A stretch of DNA of 64,000 nucleotides from Photobacterium sp. TY1-4 (GCF_025398175.1 NZ_CP099734.1:62001-126000); one strand, 5' to 3'. Counted from the first letter of the stretch, positions 35,528-45,000 are shown. A program made the numbers and translations. Notes: generated by a model not told the origin, from the sequence alone.

Positions 35528-35986
35528 ATGGCCTATTGGTTATTTAAGACAGAGCCGGATACGTTTTCGATCGATACCCTGAAAAAGCAGACGGTGTCCT
35601 GCTGGGAAGGGGTGCGCAACTACCAAGCCCGGAACATGATGCGTGATGACATCAAGCTCGGCGATCAGGTGTTGATTTATCATTCATCGTGCAAGGATGT
35701 CGGGGTGGCCGGGGTTGCGACCGTGGTGAAAGAAGCTTATCCGGATCATTTTCAGTTTGACCCGGAGAGTCCGTATTACGATCCCAAGTCGGACCCGGAC
35801 AATCCGCGCTGGGTGATGGTGGATGTCGAGTACCAGCGCCACCTGCGTCTGGTGTCGCTCAAACGAATCAAAGCCAATCCGGCGCTGGCTGAAATGCCGC
35901 TGGTGAAGCGCGGCAGCCGGCTCAGTATTATGCCGGTCACAGAAGCGCAGTGGCAGGAAATTCTGGCGATGACCGGTCAGTTCTGA
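35528..35986 (+). CDS. EVE domain protein
   Basis: A 152-residue single-domain protein with a typical EVE (PUA-like) start MAYWLFKTEPDTFSIDTL, then WEGVRNYQARNMMRD, DQVLIYHSSC and NPRWVMVDVEYQ. EVE domains bind modified bases in DNA or RNA. Here the gene stands alone, not in a restriction or defence cluster, as the housekeeping version does in many proteobacteria. AGAGGAACG precedes the ATG. Confidence 0.93.
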   Translation: MAYWLFKTEPDTFSIDTLKKQTVSCWEGVRNYQARNMMRDDIKLGDQVLIYHSSCKDVGVAGVATVVKEAYPDHFQFDPESPYYDPKSDPDNPRWVMVDVEYQRHLRLVSLKRIKANPALAEMPLVKRGSRLSIMPVTEAQWQEILAMTGQF

Positions 35987-36000
35987 CCGCTCCGCCGACG

Positions 36001-36030
36001 CTGCCACAGGCCACCCTGAGCCTGTGGCAG
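36001..36030 (+). terminator. Hairpin after the EVE gene
   Basis: A perfect 11-bp stem CTGCCACAGGC / GCCTGTGGCAG with an 8-base loop lies 14 bases after the stop. It has no T-run, so it may be a weak or Rho-assisted terminator. Confidence 0.55.
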
Positions 36031-36119
36031 TCGCGTGCTGCAATAAAAGCCGGTGCCCGTTAGGAGCAGCCCCCCGGTCCTCACCGGCCCTGGACTGCGG
36101 GCCTTTTATCGCCGGTCAA

Positions 36120-36917
36120 TCACAACAAGTGCTCGGCCAGATAGCGGGCAACCGCTTCCTCGCTGCTGCTGCCGATGACGCCGTTATCCGGCAGGGCCTG
36201 CTTGACCTTCTCGTGGGCGGTGCCCATCACCAGCCCTTTGCCGGCCATGGTCAGCATTTCCACATCGTTCATCCCGTCGCCGAACGCCAGGCAGTCCGCC
36301 AGGGTGTAACCTTTCTCTTTCGCGACGGCTTCCAGCGCATGGCCTTTGGACACCTTGGCATCCATCACTTCCAGGCACCAGGGGGTGGAGAAAGCGATGT
36401 TGGCGCGATGGCCGAAGATCTGCTTGAATTTATCTTCCCACAACGCCAGTTGGTCATGGTCCTGATCGTCGCGGATAAAGAACACTTTGGCGACGCCTGC
36501 CAGCGGCGGGTTGTCGACATCGAACAGCTGGTAGGTAAAGGACTGGTGGTACTCTTTGAGGTTTTCATCTTCGGTGCTGATCAGCCAGTCGTCATTGCGG
36601 TAAATATGGATTTTCAGTGCCGGATCATGCTTGGTCAGGTCGATCAGGCCCTGGATCACTTCCGGATGTAAATCCTGCTGGAAGATGACTTCGCCCTGGC
36701 AGTTGTGCACCCGGGCCCCGTTGGAGGTGATCATGTACGCCGGGATCCCCAGCTCATCGCGCATGTCGGCCACGTCAATGTGGTGGCGGCCTGTGGCAAA
36801 GATAAAGTCCTTGCCTTGCTGGTGGAGGCGGGTGAGGACGTCCTTGGTGAACGGGGTGATTTGATGGTCCGGGGTGAGCAGGGTTCCGTCCAGATCGGAT
36901 GCGACAATTTTATACAT
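36120..36917 (-). CDS. yigL: HAD-superfamily phosphatase YigL
   Basis: A 265-residue Cof-type HAD-IIB hydrolase. Motif I is ASDLDGTLLTPDH, with the nucleophile Asp; ATGRHHIDVADMRDELG and MITSNGARVH match E. coli YigL; motifs III/IV are VSKGHALEAVAKEKG and FGDGMNDVEML. YigL dephosphorylates sugar phosphates and pyridoxal phosphate, and in E. coli relieves sugar-phosphate stress. It lies just downstream of pldB, the E. coli order. Confidence 0.93.
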   Translation of the reverse strand: MYKIVASDLDGTLLTPDHQITPFTKDVLTRLHQQGKDFIFATGRHHIDVADMRDELGIPAYMITSNGARVHNCQGEVIFQQDLHPEVIQGLIDLTKHDPALKIHIYRNDDWLISTEDENLKEYHQSFTYQLFDVDNPPLAGVAKVFFIRDDQDHDQLALWEDKFKQIFGHRANIAFSTPWCLEVMDAKVSKGHALEAVAKEKGYTLADCLAFGDGMNDVEMLTMAGKGLVMGTAHEKVKQALPDNGVIGSSSEEAVARYLAEHLL

Positions 36918-36944
36918 GGCAACTCTCGGCTGATTGAAACACGC

Positions 36945-36965
36945 CCCCCGGCGATGCGCCGGGGG
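36945..36965 (-). other. GC-rich hairpin between pldB and yigL
   Basis: A perfect stem CCCCCGGCG / CGCCGGGGG with a 3-base loop. There is no clear T-run, so it may be an intra-operon processing or attenuation hairpin. Confidence 0.6.
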
Positions 36966-37015
36966 AACAACACGGTCAATCTTAAACCAGTTTGGTGTCG
37001 AGAAAAGAGGTTAAT

Positions 37016-38017
37016 TTACGGTTCGATCGTTTCCGCTTTCCGGAAATGGGCGATGGTTGCGCCTAACACGGGGTGACGGTATTTGTCTTCCTCAAAAAGC
37101 AGCTCGTGGCGGGCGCCCTCGATGATCTTGAGCTGGCAGTCGCGTCCGGCCTGCTGCATGGTGTGGCAGAACAGGTTCTGGGCCTGGTTATCGACAATGC
37201 TGTCGTCGCTGCCCTGAAGCAGCAAGATCGGGGTGGTGATATCCGGGGCGCGGGCAATGCAGCGCCGGGCCGCGGCCAGTCCCTGCCAGACCCAACGGGC
37301 ACTGGGGCCGCCGATTTTCAGCTCCGGTTTCTGCTCATACAGATCGCGGAACCACTGGTAGCGGATCTGACTCTGGCACAGGGGGTTATCGGAAAACGGT
37401 TTTGGGTAGTAGGGAACCTGCCCCGGGGCATAGTTAGGCTGGCGTTGTAATTGCTCCACCACCCGGGCCAGTGGGGACGCGATGGGCTTCATCCAGTTGT
37501 TGATGTTGATCCCGTGCATCGGGGCACTGAGCACCGCGCGGTCAATCAGTCCCGGATGTTCGGCCAGAAACAGGCTGGCAATGGTGCCGCCCATGGAATG
37601 GGCCAGCATGAAGTGCTGGCGGTAGTCGCGCGGGGCAATTTCACGCTCGAAGAAGGTTTTGAGATCGGTGACATAATCATCAAATTCTTCGATATGACCC
37701 AGTTCGGTATCTTCGGCCAGCCGATCGGAGACCCCCTGACCGCGGTGATCCAGGGCGAACACATCATAGCCCTGCTGCACCAGGTCGTAGAACAGCTCCT
37801 GGTATTTCCAGTAACTTTCGATCCGCCCGTTGACCACAATAATGGCTTTATCGTGATTGAAGCCGGTCAGGCTGACCCAGCCGACCTTGAGCTGGTCGAC
37901 GCCTTCGAACATCCCTTCCCGTCGGTGTTGCCACAGCGACGCCACCGGTCCGGCCATGGTTTCACCAAACTGGGATTCCCGGGAAAACTGAAAGTAATGT
38001 GGGGGTTGGACTGTCAT
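37016..38017 (-). CDS. pldB: Lysophospholipase L2
   Basis: A 333-residue alpha/beta hydrolase. The nucleophile elbow is LAHSMGGTIASLF, and the catalytic Asp/His region includes LLLQGSDDSIVDN and GARHELLFEEDKYR. The DHRGQGVSDR loop is typical of the family. E. coli PldB hydrolyses lysophospholipids at the inner membrane. The ATG at 38017 is chosen over an in-frame TTG 12 bases upstream. The rhtB-pldB-yigL order matches E. coli. Confidence 0.92.
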   Translation of the reverse strand: MTVQPPHYFQFSRESQFGETMAGPVASLWQHRREGMFEGVDQLKVGWVSLTGFNHDKAIIVVNGRIESYWKYQELFYDLVQQGYDVFALDHRGQGVSDRLAEDTELGHIEEFDDYVTDLKTFFEREIAPRDYRQHFMLAHSMGGTIASLFLAEHPGLIDRAVLSAPMHGININNWMKPIASPLARVVEQLQRQPNYAPGQVPYYPKPFSDNPLCQSQIRYQWFRDLYEQKPELKIGGPSARWVWQGLAAARRCIARAPDITTPILLLQGSDDSIVDNQAQNLFCHTMQQAGRDCQLKIIEGARHELLFEEDKYRHPVLGATIAHFRKAETIEP

Positions 38018-38270
38018 GGCAATTCTCAACGTCGCAAATCATTTAATCGTCAGGGAAGCCGAGTGGAGAAAATCGGCAAAAATCTAGCTTCATTATAACC
38101 TGCTTTTCTTCCTGTCGGGGTGACAAGCATATGCATTGAGTGATCTGTTGTTAACCTCTGGTGTTTGTCGGTCGCCTTATCCTACATGGGTCGTTTATAC
38201 TGCTGCGAGAATATGGGTGTTGGTGCCGGATGTAACCTCGGCGCCGACGATGAACAGGGGAAAGGGAAAG

Positions 38271-38888
38271 ATGAGTGTTGAAATCTGGTTCGCCTATCTG
38301 GCAACGGCCGTGGTCTTTAGTTTGGCGCCCGGCTCAGGTACGGTGAACTCCATCAGTAACGGCATGGTCTATGGCTGGCGCAAGTCCCTGGCCTCGATTC
38401 TCGGGTTGCAGGTCGGGTTGGGCATTCATATTTTGCTGGTGGGCGTTGGCCTGGGCGCGATTGTGGCGCAGTCGGCTACGGCCTTCACGATGATCAAATG
38501 GGTTGGGGTGGTGTATTTGATCTGGCTCGGTATTCAGAAATGGCGTGAGCCGGCCCCAACTGCGGCTGCAGGTGCCAAAGGTGGCGCCAGTGCCTGGCAG
38601 CTGTTCCGTCGTGCGGTGTTGGTGAACCTGACCAACCCGAAAAGTATCGTGTTCCTGGTGGCCCTGTTTCCGCAGTTTATCGACCCCAACGGTTCGCAGT
38701 CCGGGCAACTGATGGTGCTCGGGATCACCACCTTAGTGATCGACGCGCTGGTGATGTTGGGCTATGTCACCCTTTCCTCCAAGCTGACCGGTTATTTACG
38801 CTCCGGTAAAGTGATGGGTGGCCTCAACCGGGTCTTTGGCTCGATGTTTATCGGCTGCGGCGCCTTGTTGGCCACCGCCAAAGCCTGA
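38271..38888 (+). CDS. rhtB: Homoserine/homoserine lactone efflux protein
   Basis: A 205-residue LysE/RhtB-family exporter with six membrane segments. It matches E. coli RhtB in WFAYLATAVVFSLAPGSG, ASILGLQVGLGIHILLVGVGLG, WVGVVYLIWLGIQKWR and FVNLTNPKSIVFLVALFPQF-like stretches (here VLVNLTNPKSIVFLV). It diverges from pldB as in E. coli. The ATG follows GGGAAAGGGAAAG. Confidence 0.92.
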   Translation: MSVEIWFAYLATAVVFSLAPGSGTVNSISNGMVYGWRKSLASILGLQVGLGIHILLVGVGLGAIVAQSATAFTMIKWVGVVYLIWLGIQKWREPAPTAAAGAKGGASAWQLFRRAVLVNLTNPKSIVFLVALFPQFIDPNGSQSGQLMVLGITTLVIDALVMLGYVTLSSKLTGYLRSGKVMGGLNRVFGSMFIGCGALLATAKA

Positions 38889-38969
38889 GCACGCTCAGGT
38901 GCCGGATTTTTGTTATAATGACAAACTATTTATTTACATCTTCACCAGTCGAGAGGCACTCAAGGCATT

Positions 38970-40229
38970 ATGTACTCTTATGTCGCACGCCAGCCTATTT
39001 TTAACCGTAAGCAGCGCACGGTAGGCTACGAGCTGCTGTTTCGGGACGGCGAAAGTAATGCGTTTCCGGTGATCGAGGCGAATCAAGCGACATGTCGCCT
39101 GCTGGTTGAAAACTATATGGCTGTCGGGGACAACCCGGCAACGGCCGGTCAGCGTACGTTTATCAACTTTCCCCACGAAAGCCTGATACGCCTGTTGCCG
39201 CTGTTGCTGCCCAAGCGCAAGGTGATCATCGAGGTGCTGGAAACCTGTACGCCGGACGAGGAGCTGTTTGCGGCGATCAAGCATCTCTACCGCCAGGGCT
39301 ATGTGATTGCGCTGGACGACTTTGAGCTGGATCCGCAATGGCATCGTTTCCTGCCGTATGTTCACCTGATCAAGCTGGACTTTATGACCCTCGGGGCCGA
39401 GAAGGCTTGCGCATATGTGCGCAAGCATCAGGATCGCAAGCTCAAGTTTCTGGCCGAAAAGGTAGAAACCCGGGAGGAGTTTGAAGCCGCATCGGAAGCC
39501 GGATTTCATTTCTTTCAGGGCTACTATTTCAGCAAGCCCGAGTTGATGAAAAATCGCCAGGTACAGCCGGAAAAACTTACCACGGTGCGGTTGTTGCAGG
39601 AAATCTGCCGTGAAGAAGTCAACTTTCAGCGGGTTGAGCAGATCATTGCCGGCGATGTCCCGCTGTCTTACCTGCTGCTGCGCTATGTCAATACGGCGGC
39701 GCACCGCACGATTGAGCCGATCAGCTCTTTTCGTCAGGCACTGGTGTATCTGGGTGAAGAAAAAGTCAAAATGTTTGTCAGCGCCGTGGCCACCGCGCAC
39801 GCGGGAGTCGACAAACCCAAGGAGCTGTATGCCCTGTCTCTGCTGCGGGCCCGGATGTGCGAGATGCTGGCGGCCCACAGCCGTCTGGCACCGATGAAGG
39901 ACAAAGCCTTCCTGACCGGGATGTTTTCCCTGCTTGATGCGTTGCTGGATAACACCCTGGCGCAGATCCTCGGCGTGCTGCCGCTCGCCGCGGAAGTCCG
40001 GGAAGCCCTGTTGCATCGGGAGGGGGATTTGGGCCAGATGCTGGCCCTGATTGATGCCTACGAGCAGGCCGACTGGGAGCAGGTGAGCGTGTGCTGCCGG
40101 GCACTGGCTATCCAGGAGTCTCTGGTCGCCAAAAGCTACCAGCAGGCGATGCGGTGGTCGCAGAATTACCTCGATACCTCGGCCAGCACCGCGGGGATCC
40201 CGCCACCGGCGGCTTCCCCGGATAGCTAG
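38970..40229 (+). CDS. EAL-HDOD signalling protein
   Basis: A 419-residue protein of the YuxH type: an N-terminal EAL-like domain (about 1-200) and a C-terminal HDOD domain (about 205-400). EAL landmarks are GYELLFR, FINFPHE, IIEVLE, ALDDFEL, IKLD, LAEKVE and FFQGYYF. The segment after DDF (ELDPQWHRF) replaces the usual loop-6 GxGYSSL, so cyclic-di-GMP hydrolysis is doubtful. The HDOD part has LLRYVNTAAHR and FRQALVYLGEEKVKMF. Probably a regulatory binder rather than an enzyme. Confidence 0.9.
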   Translation: MYSYVARQPIFNRKQRTVGYELLFRDGESNAFPVIEANQATCRLLVENYMAVGDNPATAGQRTFINFPHESLIRLLPLLLPKRKVIIEVLETCTPDEELFAAIKHLYRQGYVIALDDFELDPQWHRFLPYVHLIKLDFMTLGAEKACAYVRKHQDRKLKFLAEKVETREEFEAASEAGFHFFQGYYFSKPELMKNRQVQPEKLTTVRLLQEICREEVNFQRVEQIIAGDVPLSYLLLRYVNTAAHRTIEPISSFRQALVYLGEEKVKMFVSAVATAHAGVDKPKELYALSLLRARMCEMLAAHSRLAPMKDKAFLTGMFSLLDALLDNTLAQILGVLPLAAEVREALLHREGDLGQMLALIDAYEQADWEQVSVCCRALAIQESLVAKSYQQAMRWSQNYLDTSASTAGIPPPAASPDS

Positions 40230-40362
40230 ATCTGGCAGCGGGCCCCAACAGCGGGCGCTCGTGAAACTTTGGTGAAAACGCGGTCACAGGCTTTCTCTGT
40301 GGCCGCGTTTTTGTTTACACTGATTTTTCTTTTTGGACTACACAAGGTCGGAGGCTGCGGCC

Positions 40363-41259
40363 GTGTCGGGGATCGCTTTAGGATTAGTCATGTTGTCGGC
40401 CGTGATCCATGCCGCCTGGAATCTGCTGGGCAAATCGCGTAAGCCCTCACCGGCGTTTTTCGCGGTGGCCAGTCTCGGGGCCGGCGGCTTGCTGATCCCG
40501 GTGATGGCCGCTGTGTTGGGAAGGGCGGGGGTGTTGCCGGGCGAGTTCTGGTGGGTGTTGCTCGGCAGTGGCTTTTGTCAGATGGTCTATCTGGCCAGCC
40601 TGGCCCGGGCGTATCAGCAAGCCGACGTCGGCGTGGTTTATCCGATTGCCCGGGCGTTGCCGGTGCTGATGGTGGCCACCGTCAGCAGTCTGCTGGGGCA
40701 GGGGCTCCCCCCGCTGGCTTGGTTCGGGATGGGGTTGGTGACGGTCGGTTGTTTGTTGGTGCCGGTGGTGAGCTTTCGCCGCTGGCGCTGGCAGGCGTAT
40801 GGTCAGGCCGGGTGTCTCTGGGCCTTGCTGGCTGCGCTCGGGACGGCGGGCTATTCGGTGCTTGATGATCGGGCACTGCTCCTGATGGCCGGCCACTTTT
40901 CGCCGGACATGGCACCGGCTCTGGTGGCGTTTACCTATTTGGGGATGCAGTTTCTGGTGACCGGCGCCTGGCTGATGCTGTGGTGCCTGCACGCTGCCGG
41001 GCGGGCGCAGCTGCGTCAGAGCGGTGCCGACTGGCGGGTCGCCCTGCTGACCGGGATCATGATGGGGGGAACGTATGGCCTGGTGTTGCTGGCGATGAGT
41101 CTGACCGAGAATGTCAGCTATGTGGTCGCCCTGCGCCAGCTCAGTATTCCGGTCGGGGTCGCGCTCGGGGTCTGGCTGCTGCGTGAGCCGGCGCATCGTC
41201 CGCGCTTGATCGGCGCAAGCCTGGTGTGTGCTGGGCTGGTGGCGGTGTCGCTGAAATAG
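40363..41259 (+). CDS. EamA/DMT-family permease
   Basis: A 298-residue membrane protein with about ten hydrophobic segments. GTG at 40363 is chosen because GGAGG sits 8 bases before it. The N-terminus IHAAWNLLGKSRKPSPAFFA and ADVGVVYPIARALPVLMV are typical of drug/metabolite transporters. Substrate is unknown. It converges on the abgT-type gene. Confidence 0.87.
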   Translation: MSGIALGLVMLSAVIHAAWNLLGKSRKPSPAFFAVASLGAGGLLIPVMAAVLGRAGVLPGEFWWVLLGSGFCQMVYLASLARAYQQADVGVVYPIARALPVLMVATVSSLLGQGLPPLAWFGMGLVTVGCLLVPVVSFRRWRWQAYGQAGCLWALLAALGTAGYSVLDDRALLLMAGHFSPDMAPALVAFTYLGMQFLVTGAWLMLWCLHAAGRAQLRQSGADWRVALLTGIMMGGTYGLVLLAMSLTENVSYVVALRQLSIPVGVALGVWLLREPAHRPRLIGASLVCAGLVAVSLK

Positions 41260-41276
41260 CGGTGAGATGCCGGGAT

Positions 41277-41303
41277 GAAAAAAGCCGGGACAGGTCCCGG
41301 CTT
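41277..41303 (-). terminator. Terminator of the abgT-type gene
   Basis: Stem AAGCCGGGA / TCCCGGCTT with loop CAGG; on the minus strand it runs into TTTTTTC. Confidence 0.85.
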
Positions 41304-41354
41304 GTGAAGGTTTCGTCTGTGGTCTGCCGCGTGTTGGCTTAGCCGCCCACGGGA

Positions 41355-42953
41355 TTAACCACCGACGTTGTAGTAGGTTGCAGCACCCGGACCAACCGGG
41401 ATCCCCAGGATAAATACCCAGACGTAGAACATCAGGCTCCAGCCGACGATGAAGACCATCGAGTACGGCAGCATGGTTGAGATCAGCGTGCCCAGCCCAA
41501 GATTCTTCTGGTAGCGTGTGGCGACGGCCAGGATCATCCCGAAGTAGCTCATCATCGGGGTGATGATGTTGGTCACTGAGTCCCCGATTCGGTACGCCGC
41601 CTGAATCGTCTCCGGCGCGTAGCCGACCAGCATCAGCATCGGCACGAAGATCGGCGCCGTGACGGCCCACTGGGCAGAGGCGGAGCCAATCATCAGGTTG
41701 ATGAAGCCACACATCAGGATAAAGGCGAAGAACAGGGCCGGTCCGGTCAGGCCGATGGTTTGCAGGAAGTCAGCACCGCCGACAGCAAACACCTGGCCGA
41801 AGTTGGTCCACTTGAAGAACGCTACGAACTGCGCAGCAAAGAAAACCAGTACAATGTACATGCCCATCGAAGACATGGACTTCGCCATGGCGTCAATCAC
41901 ATCCCGGTCATTCTTCATCGTCCCGACGACTTTACCGTAGACAAAGCCCGGGATGGCGAAGAAGACAAAGATAAAGGCCACAATTCCTTTCAGGAACGGG
42001 GAGCCGGCAACCAGACCGGTTTCCGGATGACGCAGGATGCCGTTTTCCGGCACGATGGTCAGGGCCAGCAGTACCGAGACCACCAGCGCAGCCAGACCGG
42101 CTGCCTTCAGACCTTTTTTCTCCAGCGCCGTCAGTTTGCCCATGTTGTCGCTACCCAGATCTTCGCTGGCCTCTTCCGGGTTGTATTGACCCAGTTTCGG
42201 CTCGACGATTTTCTCGGTCACGAAGGCGCCCATGATGGTGATGGCGAACGTCGATGCGAACATGAAGTACCAGTTCACTTCCGGACCCACGGTGTAGGTC
42301 GGGTCGATCATTTGCGCGGCAGTTTCCGTGATCCCGGACAGCAGCGGGTCAACCGTTCCCAGCAGCAGGTTGGCGCTGTAGCCACCGGAAACCCCGGCAA
42401 ATGCTGCAGCCAGACCGGCCAGCGGGTGGCGACCCAGCGAGTGGAACAGCATGGCAGCCAGCGGCACCAGCACCACGTAGCCCAGCTCAGATGCGGTGTT
42501 GGAGACAATACCGGCAAACACCACTACCAGGGTGACCATGCGGCGTGAGGCGCCCATCACCAGGCCGCGCATCGCAGATGACAGCAGGCCGGAGTGTTCG
42601 GCAATCGCTACCCCCAGCATCGCAACCAGGACGGTACCGAGCGGCGCAAAGCCGGTGAAGTTTTTCACCAGGTTGGCAACGATTTTCTGTGCGCCGTCTT
42701 CGTTGAGCAGGCTAATCACATGGATCATGCCGTCGGCCGCGCGGCCGGGTGCGCCTTCCGGACGTGGGTCAACGACCGAGACGCCAAAATAACCGGCAAT
42801 GCCGGAAGCAATCAGAATCGCCAGACAGAACAGGGCAAACAGGGTAATTGGGTGTGGCAGCAGGTTCCCCAGCCATTCCACAGTATCCAGAAAGCGGGTA
42901 AACAAGGCTTTCTTTTTGGGTTGCAGCGTTTGTTGTGAAGCAGATGAGTGCAT
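41355..42953 (-). CDS. AbgT-family transporter
   Basis: A 532-residue polytopic protein; the start at 42953 is set by GGAGG five bases upstream. It matches the AbgT/MtrF family: FLDTVEWLGNLLPHPITLF at the start, SNTASELGYVVLVPLAAMLF, GVSGGYSANLLLGTVDPLL, and IGDSVTNIITPMMSYF. Members take up p-aminobenzoyl-glutamate (E. coli AbgT) or export sulfonamides (MtrF, YdaH). No abgA/abgB hydrolase lies next to it, so its substrate is uncertain. Confidence 0.93.
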   Translation of the reverse strand: MHSSASQQTLQPKKKALFTRFLDTVEWLGNLLPHPITLFALFCLAILIASGIAGYFGVSVVDPRPEGAPGRAADGMIHVISLLNEDGAQKIVANLVKNFTGFAPLGTVLVAMLGVAIAEHSGLLSSAMRGLVMGASRRMVTLVVVFAGIVSNTASELGYVVLVPLAAMLFHSLGRHPLAGLAAAFAGVSGGYSANLLLGTVDPLLSGITETAAQMIDPTYTVGPEVNWYFMFASTFAITIMGAFVTEKIVEPKLGQYNPEEASEDLGSDNMGKLTALEKKGLKAAGLAALVVSVLLALTIVPENGILRHPETGLVAGSPFLKGIVAFIFVFFAIPGFVYGKVVGTMKNDRDVIDAMAKSMSSMGMYIVLVFFAAQFVAFFKWTNFGQVFAVGGADFLQTIGLTGPALFFAFILMCGFINLMIGSASAQWAVTAPIFVPMLMLVGYAPETIQAAYRIGDSVTNIITPMMSYFGMILAVATRYQKNLGLGTLISTMLPYSMVFIVGWSLMFYVWVFILGIPVGPGAATYYNVGG

Positions 42954-43392
42954 CACGACCTCCATTTATCGTACTAATCCCATCAATGGGTACATCTCTT
43001 TTCGGTGGCGAAGGTTACGCTATTGTTAATACCTTAAACAAGGCAAAAGTATGTCTAAATATTTCAAATGGTGGTTTTTTGTCTAATTTTGGTTAGTAAA
43101 TTGATGCAATATGCTGATTAACTCTGTGGCGAATGGTCAGAATATTGATTTCAACTATGAAAGTGGTTGAGGATTAGTCGGCGGTCTGATTTTTGAAGAA
43201 ACAAACACTTAGTTGACAGTATGAATGTCTGATGTGATCACTATCACGAAAATAAACATTGATGGCTGTTGGCCGCCAAAATTGAAACGGCTCGGTAACA
43301 TGTCGGTGGTCTTTTGCATGTCCTGATCGCACCGGTCGTGCGGCAGACTCAGTGCTATAGTGGAACAAACAAGTGGCAGGCAGGGGAAGCCG
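42954..43392. other. Intergenic region between the abgT-type and acyltransferase genes
   Basis: About 440 bases, AT-rich between 43000 and 43260, with no credible gene. The two genes diverge, so both promoters should be here. A CRP-like site lies at 43233-43248 and a TTGACA at 43213-43218 could be a rightward -35. Confidence 0.6.
43233..43248. promoter_or_regulatory. CRP-like binding site
   Basis: TGTGATCACTATCACG matches TGTGA-N6-TCACA with one mismatch. It lies 145 bases before the acyltransferase start and 280 bases before the abgT-type start. Which gene it serves is unclear. Confidence 0.5.
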
Positions 43393-44397
43393 GTGAGAGA
43401 GAAGGTGGTTTTTTTTGATGTGCTGCGCTGTGTGGCCGCCTTGGCAGTGGTGACCATTCACGTGCTGGGTCCTTACCGCGAGCAATTGGGGGTGATCAGC
43501 GACAGTGCGTGGAGCACGGCTATTGTCCTGAACAGCTTCAGTCGTTGGGCGGTACCGATTTTTATCATGATCACCGGTGCGCTGATGCTCTCCGATACCC
43601 GGCCGTTTGCGCCTGGGTATTATGTCCGGCGGCGGCTGGGCAAGGTGCTGATCCCGTTTCTGATCTGGTCTCTGTTTTATGCCGGCCTCTCAGGCCTGAG
43701 CGCGGACGGTTATGATGCCGGGCACGCCTGGGAAACACTGAAGCACATGCCTGAGCACGAAACCTATTACCATCTGGGTTTCTTCTACTACTTTCTGCCG
43801 TTGTATTTTGTGGTGCCATTTTTACGCTATTACGTCCAGCAGGCTGATCGGATCGGGACCCTGGGGCTGACGGTGACCTGGCTGGCGATGACGGGGTTGT
43901 ATTTGCTCTCGGTGGATGGCCTGTGGAGTGAGCAGTTGCTCCTTTACAGCGGCTATCTGTTGTTGGGATACAGTCTGTTTGTCTATCGCTGGCCGGCATT
44001 GCCCTGGCTTATTCTGCCGGGCATTGCGGCATTGTTGCTGACGGCTTATATGGTGATCAGCCATAGTCTGGCGGCGGGGGAATATACCGTGGGCCGTTGG
44101 CTGTCGTATAAAACACTGAACACGGCCGTGATTGCGGCATTGGTGTTTGCTCTGTGCCGGCACTGGAGTGAGCGGATGTCTGCGCGCTGGCTCCGCGGCG
44201 CAGCGTTTGTCAGTCGCTACAGTCTGGGCATTTATCTACTGCATCCGATCTTTCTCTGGCCGGTGCGGGCCTATGACTGGTACTTCGCCCATCCCCTCAT
44301 CATGATCCCTTTTTGGACCCTGATCATCACCGCCCTGGCGCTGGGAGCCAGCTGGTTGCTGGCGAGATACCGCCTGACTGCGTGGCTGGTGCCCTGA
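43393..44397 (+). CDS. Membrane acyltransferase (acyltransferase 3 family)
   Basis: About 334 residues with roughly ten membrane helices. GTG at 43393 is chosen because AGGGGAAG lies just upstream and the frame then begins at the family start REKVVFFDVLRCVAALAVVTIHVLGPY, with the conserved Arg and catalytic His. A second block is WAVPIFIMITGALML. WecH and OatA are relatives that O-acetylate surface sugars. The acceptor is unknown, and no glycan cluster is nearby. Confidence 0.88.
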   Translation: MREKVVFFDVLRCVAALAVVTIHVLGPYREQLGVISDSAWSTAIVLNSFSRWAVPIFIMITGALMLSDTRPFAPGYYVRRRLGKVLIPFLIWSLFYAGLSGLSADGYDAGHAWETLKHMPEHETYYHLGFFYYFLPLYFVVPFLRYYVQQADRIGTLGLTVTWLAMTGLYLLSVDGLWSEQLLLYSGYLLLGYSLFVYRWPALPWLILPGIAALLLTAYMVISHSLAAGEYTVGRWLSYKTLNTAVIAALVFALCRHWSERMSARWLRGAAFVSRYSLGIYLLHPIFLWPVRAYDWYFAHPLIMIPFWTLIITALALGASWLLARYRLTAWLVP

Positions 44398-44419
44398 GCA
44401 CAGCCTTGATCGGTTTGTG

Positions 44420-44752
44420 CTAGTCGCGCTGGAGCGCGAAATGGCGGAATGTCTGCCCCTGGTAGGTCATGGTGCCGCGATCGCCGGGGTTGAGCGCATG
44501 GTAGTAGTGAACACCAACCTCGAATTCCCGTTTCGGCCCGCCCCGAAGTGGCTGCACATAGATCCAATAGGCTTCGCTGTCTTCCCCCGGCCGCGCTCCG
44601 GTTACGGCAATGCTTTGTTTGTCCAGGATTTCGACCTGCACGGTTTTTTCCGGAGCTTGATCCCCCTGTACATGGCGGCGGTAGATCCGCAAGGCGTAGA
44701 AAGCAGAGAGGACCAGTAATCCGGTGACCATAAAAATGAGCGGGGTGGGCAT
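44420..44752 (-). CDS. yhhM: YhhM, DUF2500 membrane protein
   Basis: A 110-residue protein with an N-terminal membrane anchor (TPLIFMVTGLLVLSAFYAL) and a soluble beta-rich domain ending YYHALNPGDRGTMTYQGQTFRHF, close to E. coli YhhM (YHALTVGDKGTLSYKGTRF). The ATG at 44752 follows CCAGGAGTCAACC. Function is unknown. In E. coli yhhL-yhhM-yhhN are neighbours of rsmD; the same genes occur here, but spread over 4.5 kb. Confidence 0.87.
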   Translation of the reverse strand: MPTPLIFMVTGLLVLSAFYALRIYRRHVQGDQAPEKTVQVEILDKQSIAVTGARPGEDSEAYWIYVQPLRGGPKREFEVGVHYYHALNPGDRGTMTYQGQTFRHFALQRD

Positions 44753-45000
44753 GGTTGACTCCTGGCTGACGTGAGAGAGAGAAACCGCTGTATTATGAAA
44801 GAAGGGGCACCGCAGGCGTACCCCGGGACGGAGAAACTGTGACCTCTTTTGGTTTTCTGGACCGGGATGCAGGGCGTTGATACCTGGAGGGGATGATCCG
44901 GGATGGCTTTTAAGTCTATGATTTAACAATGTACAGAAGGCTTGCATCTCGTCCGTGGCACGATATGTTAGGGAAGAGAGAAGTCGACAGGAGTTCGGGG

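Noticed and set aside
40447..41712. A 421-codon leftward frame over the EamA permease and abgT end
   Set aside because: It runs through a permease gene, a terminator and part of another gene; the product is Pro/Gln/His-rich and unlike any family.
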